Source: Gambelia wislizenii (lineage: Eukaryota > Chordata > Lepidosauria > Squamata > Crotaphytidae). Taken from it: a stretch of 64,000 nt of DNA. Under the pieces are notes generated by a model that saw only the letters and a program-made list of their open reading frames with translations, was not told where the DNA came from and searched no databases. A program made the translations under genes and the position numbers. Of this stretch, positions 1 through 11,290 are shown piece after piece. Position 1 is the first letter of the stretch, and the number at the start of each line of letters is the position of its first letter. The stretch is from positions 226,404,501-226,468,500 of the forward strand of contig JAUMIR010000004.1 in assembly GCA_030847615.1 (NCBI GenBank). The letters are read 5' to 3'.

Positions 1-582
1 TTCCCAAGCTCTGCTGAGGATGATGGCACTCTGTTGGGTGGTGGGAGGATTTTAGAATGGGCCTTAGTACTGAAGCATAGGAATACAAAGTATGCATGTA
101 AAAGAAGGAAGCTTGAGCCTTGTAGACAGAGCAAGAACTGGAACTGAGAGCAGAAGCCCCTCTGTCCTCAGTCCACCTGGTACATAGATTGTCAAACTGT
201 TACCCAAAGAGGTGGGGATGCTTTAGAGCCCCACTTGTGATGCCAAAACTATATTAATATTTGGGGAATTATTATTATTAGCTCAAATGGAAGGCTGCGA
301 GAGGCAGGTAACTTTGGGATCTTTTTACCTATGCATACCAGTATTAACTGCAGAGAACACAGGTTAAAATGAAATAAATGGTTTTTATTGGAAATAACAC
401 AAAAAGCATTCATACACGCAAGACACCCACAAGAACCACAAAGGGCTATTGAAGAGTTAAAGCAGAAAGGTTGGATAGAGTGATATATTCAGGAAATAGG
501 GTGATAGTTACCAGTCTTGAAGAGGAACAAAGTACTCAGACAGAAGTCTGAGGGTGACACTGGAAGTTCCAATTTGGGGGCA
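1..582. other. intergenic stretch, nothing recognised
   Basis: No coding pattern, RNA gene or recognisable repeat was seen here. The sequence is moderately AT-rich and ends where a TIR element begins. Confidence 0.5.
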
Positions 583-1040
583 CACCAAGGAGATTATCAG
601 ATGGACCCAAAATTCCATTGCAGGAATGGAACAGGATCGAGAAAGGCTTTCCCTTTCTGATGATGCCGTTCCGTTCCTGTGTTGCTCCCATTCTGCCCCC
701 GTTCTGCTCCAGCAATATTACAAAAATGGGGAAACATTGTTAATAGACCACCTGTTCTGTTTCTGTAACGGATTCACTGGTGGTCTGAACGATGCCCCAT
801 TCCTGTTCCATTATGCTGGCATGATGCCAGCCATGGGGGGAGGTCCGTGCTGGACACTTCCAGGTGCAATCGGGATGACAAGGTAAGTTAAAAACTTTTT
901 TTCTCCTCCCCAAGTAGCTAGTATGATTTTAAATGTGTTTTTGTGCTATGGTTACTTGTTTTGACGTCGGGGGGTTCTTTTAAAATTTGCCGCCCAGCCG
1001 TTCTCTTCCAAGAACAGCCGGGATTTCAGTTCCTGGTCAC
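583..1040 (-). mobile_element. family A Harbinger-like MITE, partial, reverse orientation
   Basis: It starts with GGAGATTATCAG at 583, the terminal motif of the element at 19691-20854. Internal blocks at 857-885 (CACTTCCAGGTG...) and 1015-1035 (GGGATTTCAGTTC) are reverse complements of blocks near 19829 and 20000 in that element. The far end was not located, so the right boundary is approximate. Short inverted repeats of GGAACnG type lie at 615-700. The 110-codon open frame at 554-886 falls inside it and shows no protein family, so it is not called a gene. Confidence 0.6.
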
Positions 1041-1306
1041 AAAAGCAGCCTTATGATGGCTGCATTTACAACTGGGCAGCGAAGGGAGGGGAAGCCTCTT
1101 CCTGCCATGGAATGAAGGAAGGTATCTGAAACGTTTTATTTATTCTGCAGCAGGAATGGGAGTGGGGGGGTAGTGTGACTGGTACCACATTTGCATCCCT
1201 TGGCTACAAATGTTTGTCTGTCCTGAAAACTCTCTGTGGATCAGCAACCAACATCATGTGGACCAACAGTGTCTGGGGACCACCTCTTCAAGCAGCATTC
1301 ATCTGC

Positions 1307-1563
1307 TGTACACAGTTATAGCATTTTGATATTATTTTATGGGTTCATGGGGACTTCCTATAGAAACCTGGGATTTGTAGTTTAGTGAGATACTTGGAAT
1401 TCTCTGCTTGAGAATTTAGTGGACTCCTCCCTGAACTATAGCATTGAAGCTCTCTAGCAGAGCATTCTAAGTAGCTCACCAAACTACAAGTCCTAGAACT
1501 TCGTAAAATGGAACCAAAGCAGTTAAGTGGTATGGAAGTGATATAACTATGCAGCATAGACAC
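1307..1563. repeat. fold-back MITE (family F)
   Basis: The two halves are inverted copies around the motifs CTGGGATTTGTAGTTTAG and CAAACTACAAGTCCTAGAAC, with CTGTACACAGTTATA and TATAACTATGCAGCAT near the ends. The same fold-back design occurs at 18160, 22788, 30043 and 30781. Such short non-autonomous fold-backs are usually hAT-derived, which is inference here because no clean target duplication was seen. Confidence 0.6.
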
Positions 1564-2282
1564 AGCTAGAAAGCCTATGCCATTTTATCCTCATAGCAAC
1601 TTGAGAGCTCGGACATGCTAGAGATAGGTTTACACTAATTCAGGAAGCAATTGTTCTCCAGTTCCCATTACTAGTCCTAATACATCTGTCTCCTTGGCCC
1701 ATCCTTCACCTCTGCTAAAGTTTCCCTAGTCGGTAGATTACATGGAGAAAAACACCTTATAGCCAGGGGGAAATAAACAGGATCTTTAAATAATACACTT
1801 TTACATATGTAAAACTTGTAACATATGTGGTGTTACTTTAAAAATAATACTTAGCTGAAAATATGTTGCATTCTGGGTATGAAACTGTGAATTAGGGAAA
1901 ACAGGAGCATGCAGGCTAAATTCCTGGGAGACATTTAAAAGCAGGTTGTGAGAGTGAGTTGATGACTATACATCATGTGGGGGAAGGAGATTAAAAAAAA
2001 ATCATTGTGCACACATTTGCCTTCTGATTGCCTAAAGAGATTTTCAAACCAAGAAAATGCTGATCCTGTGTTGCTGTATGCAACAAAAATATAACATATG
2101 TTCTTGTTATCGTTGCTACATTTCTTACTCCTCCCCTCCTCTCACCCAAGTCATCACTTACTTTCCAGCCAGGACATGTTTCACCTGCTTACAGTATGAA
2201 TAACAGGCTGCTGATAAAGCACAGACAGATCTATGGTTCCATTTTTCATGAGTAAGCTTCCATATGTGTACAAACAGGAGTC
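1564..2282. other. intergenic stretch, nothing recognised
   Basis: No open frame with family features and no repeat that recurs elsewhere in the window were seen. Confidence 0.45.
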
Positions 2283-2285
2283 TAT

Positions 2286-3415
2286 GGACTTTATCAAACT
2301 AGAGTGTAAAAATGCTGAAATCCTGTGAGTTAGGAAAGCAGAAACTGTTGGAACACTGTGCCTTTAAATCAAAGTAAAAAATAGTTTGTATGGCTGTAAA
2401 GGTTGTGGAACACCAGGTGCTAGCCCAGCATAATTACCACTGTATATCAGTCTGCTGAGACCCAGAGTTTGTGTAGGATGTAGAGAGTGGGTTGTAATAG
2501 TGGGTTGTGTATGTTTACTGAGAGTAGTTACTGTTTACTGTTGGAGAATGTTGAAGGAGTGTTTGTATATACCTTGTATATATCCTGCAACAACAAGATA
2601 AAGAGCCTCCAAGGACTTTGGAAGAATCCAACAGTGTCTGTGCTTCATTTCAAGGTTGGTCAGTCCAGAGTGCCAAATGCTACTAGAGGGTTCTGTGCTT
2701 CCATACTCTGGTGTTCTTAGCTACTGTTACTGTTGGGGACAAGCACCTCGTACAGTGCTGTTAGTTGACGTCTCAGTGGGCCTAGTTATTGTATTTGTCA
2801 CTGCACGTTTTGCAGGATGCACAAGAGAGCTAACAGAAGCATAGTGGCATTATAACACTTATTTTCACACATCGCTGTAATCACGTGAAGAAATTGCCAC
2901 AGAATTATCACATGACGAGCACTAGGATTTTAAGAATGGGAGTTTACTTCCATGTTAGTTGGGGTGCGTGATCTCGGTGGTTCTCACGAGAAGAAGTGAG
3001 TGCAGTTAAAACTCCAAAAACACCTTAAATAACAAAGTAAATCAACACCCAAGCACTGAAACAAACCTAAAATCTTGCCAGCAAAATGGGAAAGTTCCTA
3101 AAAAGAGTGTCCTGTTGACCATCTTCACGTTGCCACCTAGATGTTTTCTCCCTGGCAATGGAGAGGGGGGAAAGAGGACCATCCATTCATGCTGTATTCT
3201 TACAATTACAGCGGGATGTGTTTTCGCACACCTTCAATACTGTGAAAAAAGTGATATTGAAGATCAATTGACAGGTTAAGCTGTCAACAAAAAATGATGC
3301 CTTGTTTACGGATGGCACACACAATGGCCACGGGACAATGACAATATCTGATAATTTTAGCCTATGTTATTATCGCGTTGTTATGATGCAATTTTTGCCT
3401 TGTCTGATAAACTCC
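2286..3415 (+). mobile_element. family A Harbinger-like MITE split by a solo LTR
   Basis: The ends are GGACTTTATCAAAC and GTCTGATAAACTCC, imperfect inverted repeats, flanked on both sides by TAT (2283-2285 and 3416-3418), which fits a 3-bp target duplication. The inside aligns by eye with the element at 9116-9756: both share GGAAAGCAGAAAC, CACACATCGCnGTAATCA, a block with TTTAAGAATGGGA, and a TCTTCACGTT-like block followed by a G-run. The 3-bp duplication points to the PIF/Harbinger superfamily. No transposase is present, so it is non-autonomous. Confidence 0.65.
2346..2835. mobile_element. solo LTR inserted in the family A MITE
   Basis: This 490-bp block begins TGTTGGAACAC and ends GAGCTAACA, the TG...CA pattern of LTRs. 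It interrupts the MITE between GAAAC (2341-2345) and GAAGC (2836-2840), a 5-bp target duplication with one mismatch. Removing it restores alignment with the copy at 9116. A GTATATACC block and a GATAAAGAG block could be remnants of a promoter and a polyadenylation signal. No internal retroelement sequence or second LTR is present, so it is read as a recombined solo LTR. Whether it belongs to an ERV or Gypsy lineage cannot be told. Confidence 0.65.
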
Positions 3416-3418
3416 TAT

Positions 3419-3998
3419 ATCCCTCTGTTATTTTGTAGATTTTAATTCATCCACCTGAGATTAAAATTTGAAATGTCTAGTACATGTCACCAGTCCTTCT
3501 GGGTAAGAACAAAGGCATTACAGTTTCTACTAAATGGTTCTCTGTAATAACAGCAAAATAAGCTGCATGTAGTATTAAAATATTTGCTATATTAGGCAAG
3601 TGCAATAATGTAGCATAAGACAAAACTCTTATCCAGTCCAAAAACATGTTGGGCAAATTAGTTCCATATGATAAAATCAATTATGTATATTCATTAGGAG
3701 ATTACAAAGTATCTTGACTTGGGAATTTTAAAAGTGTCATGAAATAATGCTCTGTGCAATCAGTAAAGAAGCCGTGAGATCCTTCAGGCTATCCAACTCC
3801 TAGTCACAGAGTTTTCTCCTTGTGGAAGGACACACATAGTGGCAGAAACACAGTTCAGATTTAACACTGCCATTCCAAGCACCTCACTAATTGGAAAAGA
3901 AATAAGCAACAAGTTCCTGTACGCCTTCCTCCCTTCAGAATTCTGGCTTGATTTGTTAAACCCAGTTTCTTGTCATGCACAAATGATGAAAGGTTTGC
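3419..3998. other. intergenic stretch, nothing recognised
   Basis: No gene or recurring repeat was seen between the MITE and the hAT element. Confidence 0.45.
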
Positions 3999-4006
3999 TT
4001 AAGAGC

Positions 4007-4597
4007 CAGTGATGTATTCAAGTCTTTTACTCCAAGTCTCAAGTCAAGTCTCGTGTCTCTACCTTCAAGTCTCAAGTTGAGTCTCAAGTCTGGGAGCCAA
4101 GTTTAACCCCCCCCCCAAAAAAAGGAGATGGTCATGGTGTGTGTGTGTGTGTGTGTAGAGTTTCAATAACTAGAAAATCAAGAAGGTGTGCACAAATTCA
4201 GGTTTAAAAAAATGATCAGCAAACGTGTTAGGCAATGGGCTTGAGGCAGAGGTTGAGGTTTGCTCGGCAGCCTGTCCCCACTGCACAATGGAGGAGCATT
4301 CTAAAGCTCTTGAAAAGTTGTACGAGTAGAAGGATCCTTCTGCCTCAAGCCTGTTGTCTAACGCATTTGCTGTTACCGCTTCCATCATATGATCAGTAAG
4401 CAAAAAGCAGTGAGATCATGGAAGCATTGTTCAAAGGAAGAAAACTGTTTTCTGCTCTATAACATTTCTGGATGAATGTGTCATGTTACTGAGCCAAGAC
4501 CAGCAAGTTGGTTGGTTGAGCCAAGTCCAAGTCAAGTCACTGAAGTGACTTGAGTCTGACTTGAGTCTGAGCCCATCGAATCAAGTCTACATCACTG
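4007..4597. mobile_element. hAT-type MITE with CAAGTC/GACTTG subterminal repeats
   Basis: The ends are CAGTGATGTA and TACATCACTG, a perfect 10-bp terminal inverted repeat. They are flanked by a perfect 8-bp duplication, TTAAGAGC, at 3999-4006 and 4598-4605. An 8-bp duplication with CAG-type ends is the signature of the hAT superfamily. Both subterminal regions are arrays of the hexamer CAAGTC on the left and GACTTG-rich sequence on the right, which may be transposase binding sites. No transposase is encoded. A poly-C and a (GT)n tract lie near 4108-4157. Confidence 0.85.
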
Positions 4598-4605
4598 TTA
4601 AGAGC

Positions 4606-5431
4606 AACCTCTTATCCTCACTTCCAGGCCATATTCAAATAATGATTTACAATCCTGGCTTATGATAGTGCTTAAACCAAAGTGTTCTAGTTCAGCTATC
4701 AGAGGAAACTGCAATGGATCCTTTTCATATGGACATGTGAGAAGAGTAGAGGAGGGGAGGGTGCTCAGATGCATTACTTGTTTCCACTTCAACAAACCAT
4801 GATTTGCCTGAGCAGCAGCATTACATCTGAACCAAGAGATAGACAGAATTAAGTGAACCATAGTTTGTGCTGCAGAACTTGGAAAGGTTATGTTTTGGGA
4901 CTACAACTCCCAGAATTTGCCAGTGAACACCACTCATTCCTTTCTTGGCACATAAGGGAAAGAAAGTAGAAACTTCTGCTGTGAGCAACCAACCATAGCT
5001 TGCCATTCTTTCTTAAAGTGACAAACTCTAGTTTGCTCAAACCATAACCCACAAACATAACCTGAACTAGAATACATTTATGATTGGGAGTTCTATTTGG
5101 TAGGCAAATGTTAGTTTGAACAGACTCTGCCTTAAATGACAAAGGAACACCCTCCGCAACAAATTCTGGTTGACAAACACAGTTACATTTTCTCCTAAGA
5201 AAGTCCAACTATATTTAGCATTTTTTATTACTAGCAAATTATTTCTGTAACATCATGCCAGGTCTATACCAGGCTTTTAATATACCTGATATAAATATAT
5301 CACAGAGTGGCATGATATATAAATTTAAGTCAGCCTCTGCATGAAGATGTGAGCAGAGTCAAAGCTATATAAATTATACATAAAAATCCAACAACTATGA
5401 CATTCTTCTTGAGGAAATTGAGAAACTATTT
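4606..5431. other. intergenic stretch with degraded repeat-like sequence
   Basis: Short blocks recur as inverted AACCATG/CAAACCA words (about 4790-5050) and one ACTACAACTCCCAG block lies at 4900. They hint at an old fold-back DNA element whose ends were not resolved. No gene was seen. Confidence 0.4.
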
Positions 5432-5463
5432 TTATATAGATAGATAGATAGATAGATAGATAG
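5432..5463. repeat. (GATA)n microsatellite
   Basis: About eight tandem copies of the tetramer abut the truncated 5' edge of a LINE copy. Confidence 0.9.
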
Positions 5464-5836
5464 AACTCGCCACGGGTCAGCGTAAGAGGGGCGCTCCAAA
5501 AAAGCGATACAAAGACTCCCTGAAACAACATCTCAGGCTTGGCCAAATTGATCACCAACAGTGGTCCACCCTGGCCTCACATCGGGAGGCATGGAGACGC
5601 ACTATCCACAATGCTGTAGCCTTATTTGAGAACTCACGACGAACAAGTCTTGAAGAGAAACGACAACGCAGAAAGAATCACAACCCAAAAACATCACCCA
5701 AGGAGACCTTCTGCTGTGCTTTTTGCAACCGGACTTGTTTATCTCGGATTGGCCTTTTTAGTCATCAGCGCGCTTGCAGAAAGCGCGGGATGAGTCCTTC
5801 CTGAATCTTAGTTTGCGAAGAAAAGCCAGAGATATA
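5464..5836 (+). mobile_element. 5'-truncated LINE, 3' end with C-terminal zinc finger
   Basis: The sequence matches the 3' part of the LINE at 53540-53915 almost base for base, from CGCCACGGGTCAGCG to CGAAGAAAAGCCAGAGA. In the coding frame it ends with a Cys-x2-Cys-x3-Cys ... SRIGLFSHQRAC finger just before the stop near 5805. This tail is known from apurinic-endonuclease LINEs of reptiles and fish. The clade (RTE-like or Vingi/Ingi-like) is not settled. Other copies lie at 18596 (minus) and 29752 (plus). Confidence 0.75.
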
Positions 5837-6985
5837 TACTTGAAGTATGCAGAAAAGGTAAAAACAATACGATTTTTTAAAGATCAGTCTGGTGAATTTT
5901 AAAGGTACTTTTTAATATTTTTTTAATATTTATATTTATTTATAAATCAGAAACCAAAAAAAATATGTTCTCCTACAATTATAAGTAGAATTGGTAGGTA
6001 TGTCAAAGACAGTATCAGTGAACCCAAGACAGCCAACAACATAGTGGCATTTAGGTCAATCCTAATCTAAATGGACTGAATCCACTGACATTTAAAAGAA
6101 GCTGCTGAGTTGTGATTATGGTCTATGTAAGAAATATAACTGTTCTTTTTCTAGAATGCAGAATTTTTGTTATCAGTATTTTTAAAATTAACATCCACAG
6201 GCCTAAAGCATGGATAAGTGACATGCGGCCAATGGGCTGCATACAGGTCCAGCCCCAACTCACCATTTGCAGCCTCCTATGCCTCTCTTTTGCCCTCTCT
6301 GCTGATAAAAAGCAACACCAAAGATAGGTGGTGGTATACAGAAAAAAGAATATAGTGACACTCTGCCCCGCATCCTGGCAGAGCTCTATGTCATCGAAGG
6401 GTGATGGGGTTCCCTTTTCTACAGATTGCTGTTGTACTTGTTTCAAACAGACTATTGCTCTCTGTAAAGCGGAACACATGGCCATCCTTGGAAGACTACA
6501 GTGCTATGAAATCAACTGCTACAACTAGAAGCAGCAAGACCCATTTAAATCTGCCCTGGCATTCAAAAAAAAAAAAAAGGTGGATTTTTAAAAACTTGTT
6601 CTAAGATAGGGATGGGAACTGCAGTGGGGCCAGGGGCCACATTTATGTCAGGAATTGGTTACTGAACCCTGAGTTTTAAAATGGCCAAACAACTGCAGAA
6701 ATCATGATGAGTCATGATGACTGACTCCATGAACTGCCAGTCATGCTAATCATGCTACAGCTGCTTGAGAAGGGTTGCATACGAAGAGGGTTACTACAGT
6801 ACAAAGCCATGAAGGTAGAAATCTGATGCAATGCAACCATGTGCTTGCCTAAACCAATGCTGTGCTGGTGTGTATAAAAGCAAGACAGAACACAGATCAT
6901 TCTTTTCCTATGATCCTGAGATGCCTAGTGTAGAACTTTGTCTCTGTACATATTGAAACTACTGAAGACTAAAAGCACCTCCTGT
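5837..6985. other. intergenic stretch, nothing recognised
   Basis: The open frames here overlap on both strands and show no family features. Poly-A tracts lie near 6567. No recurring repeat was identified. Confidence 0.45.
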
Positions 6986-6989
6986 TTTC

Positions 6990-7532
6990 TGAACACCAAA
7001 CTCTCTGTGTGTGAGTATTCTTGGGAAAGGAGGGGAGCCAAAAAGAGGAAAAACTATGCAAGAAAAGCCTTTGCACCTGACTTAAAAAAAAAAAGCAAAC
7101 TCCAGAGATATGTGCATTTTCACTCGTTAAGACAAGTGATTCGATATGAATTGCTTCCCCATGAAGGACACAGTGCCTGATTGGCTGGATGAGCACAGGG
7201 GGTGGGGGTGGGTTTCGGGGCAAGGGCCCACTGCTGCCATTTGGATTTTCACTTTAGCAAGTGATCGCTAAGGCGATAAAAAGGAGGTTTATGCTTTCTT
7301 TTTTCTCTTTCTTTTTGGCGAAACATGAAATATCACTTATGCACACCATAGAAATATGTTTAAAAAAAGGTTGGCAGAGGCAGATTTAAAAATGAAAGTA
7401 ATCCAATCACAGCCACTGTCTCAGCTACAGTCATGCGGGATTTATAGGGGCTGTAAAGCCATTAAGACAGGTCACAGCGACTTGCTATTACTGAGAAGCA
7501 GCCCATTTACCCCCCTTCATGTAGACTTGGCC
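6990..7532 (+). mobile_element. family B Harbinger-like MITE, diverged left end
   Basis: Internal blocks are shared with 26513-27108, 28103-28703 and 33404-33815: GGAAAGGAGGGGAGCCAAAA, CTGATTGGCTGGATGAGCA, GCCATTTGGATTTTCAC and the small inverted repeat AGTGATCGCTAAGGCGATAAAA. The right end TGTAGACTTGGCC is the inverted form of the family's GGnCCnGTCTA terminus. The left terminus is too diverged to place exactly. Confidence 0.65.
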
Positions 7533-9112
7533 TATGTGTGCTGACAGACAGAATCTCTCCAAGGTTTGAGAGGGATGCTTTCCTCTAGTCTTATTTTCTG
7601 AAGTTCTTTAATCATTTCCAAGCCAGTGACAGAATCTTGCCTGGACCATATACAAATAAAGCATAATAGCCATGCTTTTGTAGCAAGGCTGCAACAGGAT
7701 GTCTTTGCTTATAAGCTCAAAATTTATGAGATGGTCGCCAAAGGTAAAATAAGGGCACAGAGGAATTATGAGCCTGAAATCAGAATAATTGACTTATATA
7801 AGCAGCTGTTGTAAAACCCTTCTGAGCATTCACATACATAAAAATTGTGTGGCCCAGGTTCAGAAATCGCAATAGTTTTTCAAAAGTGGTCTCAATTAAT
7901 TCAGACTTGAAAATCATTTTAACTCTTCAGGCAAAGATTAATGTGAAGGAAATCAAAGAACAGCAACTGATAAATATTTTTAATGAATACTGTACATATA
8001 TCATCTTGAATTTCATTAATTATAATAATGCTTGAAACAGACTTATCACAAGACTGTCTGGACTTTGGCCATAATTATACCAGTATACTTTTGTTTTCTT
8101 AAAGATTGAAGTCAAAGAAAATACACACACACACACACACACATTCCAACACCATTTAGCTATGCTGCAAATACTATATTCAATCTAACAACTGTTGTAG
8201 AGCTTATTACAATTTAGATCTTAGAAGACATGAACGTGAGTGACAAAATGGTTTTCAAAAGAAGAGTAAATGCAGTATGTTTAATTTATATGCTGGATCA
8301 TCATTGCTGTTGGAAATGCAACAACTCTTAGCACTGAGGAGTCAAGAATGTCTCATACTGGGCAGTAGAATTAGGGTTAGATAGTTTGAGTGACCCACAG
8401 TCCTCTCTGCTTGTCTACCTTTCCTACTCCCTCTGTGATGTAAACTAATACTCTTAGGGATGTCTCTACCTCTTCTACCCAGAACTCTCAGCTCTACCTA
8501 GAGATGTAGTTAGCTTATAAGACTTTAGTTTTTATTTCTTTAAAGCCATTGGTGTCTTTGCTTTTTAAATCAGGATCTCTAACTGACCGCTGCTCATGCA
8601 CACTCTCTGTCAATTGCAACCAATCACTACCACATTCCTAAGAGGAATTATTGTTTTGTTTTAATTATTTTAATTCTCAGGGTCTCAGATGATTTTGCCA
8701 GTGGAACATGAATGATGCTCCTACAGACGCATTGTGCTGGTTGTTAGCATACCATAAATAAAGACACCACCACTTCTTCATCCATTCTTTTGCCACAGTC
8801 TTCACCATGGAATGCTCTGCTCCCAATTATGCCACACACACATCCTTGTTCTTCCAAACTGCCGCTTTCTCTGGTTGAGTCAGAGATCATTCCCATTAGA
8901 GAATCCCTATGCAGAAAGACAGCATGGGATATATTGCCCATCTAGACAAGCCCTTGGTTGGCCAAGCAAGCTTTTGTGCTCATATGTGGATTTCAGAAAG
9001 AGGTGTGGTCTCAGTCCCACATAGTACACTCCCTGTCTGCCTTTACCCTGTTTCTGTCCTCCTGACTCACATGGAATGTTTCTTAGTATGCATGCTCAGC
9101 TACCATGCTAAG
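7533..9112. other. intergenic stretch with a (CA)n tract
   Basis: A (CA)n microsatellite lies at about 8122-8143. Otherwise no gene, RNA or recurring element was seen. Confidence 0.45.
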
Positions 9113-9115
9113 TTA

Positions 9116-9756
9116 GGACTTTATCAAACTAGCATATAAAACATTATAATTCCACTATTGAGGAAAGCAGAAACATAGTGTCTTGATTACATTTATTATC
9201 ACACATCGCAGTAATCATGTGGTACTACCACCACAGAAACATTGCATGACCACCATTAGCACTTTAAGAATGGGATTTTACTTCTGTGATTTCGCATGGG
9301 TGAGATTTCAGTGGTTTTTGCAAGAAAACGCAACTTCAGTTAAAAACACCAAAACCCCTTAATTTACAAACTAAATCAACACATAAACACTTAAACAAAC
9401 CTTAAAATGTGCAAACAAGATGGTACAGTTCATTAAAAGAGTGTCTTGTAGACCATTTTCACGTTCTCACCCAGAAGTTTTCTCACTGGGAACGGGTGGG
9501 GGGGGGAGAGGACAGCCCATTCATACTGTAATCTCACGATTAGAGCAGGACATGTTTTCGCATGCTCTTCAGTACCACAAAAATGGCTGTATTGAGGGCT
9601 ATTGACGGCTTGTCCCGTCATTTAAAAGGGACACATTATTAGCGGATGGAGTACACAGTAACCACAGGAGGACACTGACATGATGCGATAGTGGGAACCT
9701 GTTCACACTACCGTGACATCGTAATTATGCTATTATAGCCTCATCTGATAAATTCC
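9116..9756 (+). mobile_element. family A Harbinger-like MITE
   Basis: The left end is GGACTTTATCAAAC, preceded by TTA. The right end is CTGATAAATTCC, followed by TTG, so the 3-bp duplication is imperfect. This is the uninterrupted counterpart of the 2286-3415 copy. A short stem, TTGACGGCTTGTCCCGTCA, lies near 9602. No coding sequence is present. Confidence 0.65.
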
Positions 9757-9989
9757 TTGGTCCAGCCAGTGCTTGCAAAAAAGAAGACTGGGAACAGACA
9801 ACAGAAAGCAGCACAGCAGCAGGGTTGTACAACAGAACACACTGTAGTGTGTGTGTATGGATATGCTGAGAAGAGGATATTATTTGGACAGAGGAAAAGC
9901 AATCCCTGTACCCTTGAAGTAAACTTCACTCTGGCCTGGACTTCCCAACCCTGGGACTTAAGTTCATTGCCATCTTTTCTGCCCAAAAT

Positions 9990-11290
9990 TTTAGGAAAGT
10001 CTCTGTTGCAAAAGGGTCAGATTCAACCTCAGGCTTGGCTAATTTTGTTTTGTGAGTGCTGGATGGGGACTAGATGGGGAAAGACCTGGGTCCTAGGAGG
10101 AAGGCTCATTAAGTTTTAGGTTTTCTTTGCCTGAAAAATTGAAAGCACCAGATTATTTGAGAGATTTTGTTTTTTACCTAAAGAAATATAGAATTCATGC
10201 TGAGGAATTGAAGGGGGAAGACAGGCCAGGTCAGCGCATCAAGAGAGTTTTGTACAGGAAAATAGTAGAGGAGATCTATGTTAATCTCTGTTTGCAAAAA
10301 AGTCAGGCCAAACCAGATTTGTCAGACTACCTAAAACACCAGACCAGCCCAATTGAGTATTTCATGGACAAAAGGGTCCCCAAAAGTTGTGGGACTTGAG
10401 GTGGAAGCTCTGCCATCAGGTTCTTAATCTGAGAGGAAGGAAACCGTGGACCACAGAGGAAGAGCAGACTTGTCCCTGTCTGAAATGTAAAAAGGCTGAA
10501 ATTTTGAGTGGCGTGGCACAAAGGGAGATGATCAGACATTTTGCCCAGGACTGCCCAAGTGCCCGGGAAACATGGGAGGAGGTGGACTGGCTTCTGGATT
10601 GGCCAAATTTGACACAACAGGCTTAGGAGAGAGTGCTTTCAGGGACTGAACCCCCAGAGGGAGTCAGGGGACCCAGAAAGTCAGTGGGCCAAAAGAGGAA
10701 GAGGAAGGAGTCTGGTTCCCCAGCTGTGAGTTTTTGGACAGTGCCCTGGCCCACAGTGCATCTGGTAACCCTCTATGTGATATTGGGATTATTTTTCCAA
10801 AGACAAAGGGAGGTAAAGAGTCACATTCTACAGGATGTAAAAGGCACTGCCTATTATGTTAAAAATGTAATTGAAAATTTAGCTTCGACTGAAAAAGAGA
10901 AATTGCCAAACCATTGTTGGAGAAACTTTTGGCTGTGGTTTAATGAAACAACCCCAGCAATAACTTAAGGGATATCTTTAAATAAATATTTTATTATTAT
11001 TTTGTATTATTATTTTTATTAAGTTTTCTTTTCCAAATATGTATAATTGTAATGTGTAACTTCTAATTTTAGTATAAAGGTGTAAATATAATGTTTATTA
11101 GAAAAGTAAAGAGAGTGATTATAGTGTGTTTAGATTAAGAGGAAAAATCTATTAGTGTTAGGATAGATGGTTTTATTTTTGTATTAGTAAGAAAAGAGGG
11201 GGAAACTTTGCGTTATTGTTATGGCCTTTTGCGGTCGGGTGTATTTCTCAGCAGAAAGGTTTTCTTTCAATAATAAAAAAAAAATCTAAT
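9990..11290 (+). pseudogene. 3' end of a Tx1-like LINE, decayed C-terminal ORF2
   Basis: Frames at 10127-10399 and 10387-10626 and one at 10633-10968 are parts of a broken reading frame. The middle part reads like the C-terminal zinc-binding region of LINE reverse transcriptases: LCHQVLNLRGRKPW, then CPCLKC, then IRHFAQDCPSARETWEEV, i.e. C-x2-C ... H-x4-C. The 3' tail at about 11150-11285 (ATGGCCTTTTGCGGTCGGGT) recurs inverted at 31500-31640, showing that both are 3' ends of one family. Assignment to a Tx1-like clade is a guess from the finger style. Several stops and frameshifts make it inactive. Confidence 0.6.

Noticed and set aside
5432..5463. Tetramer runs as telomeric or regulatory arrays
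   Set aside because: They are ordinary (GATA)n and (TCTA)n microsatellites.
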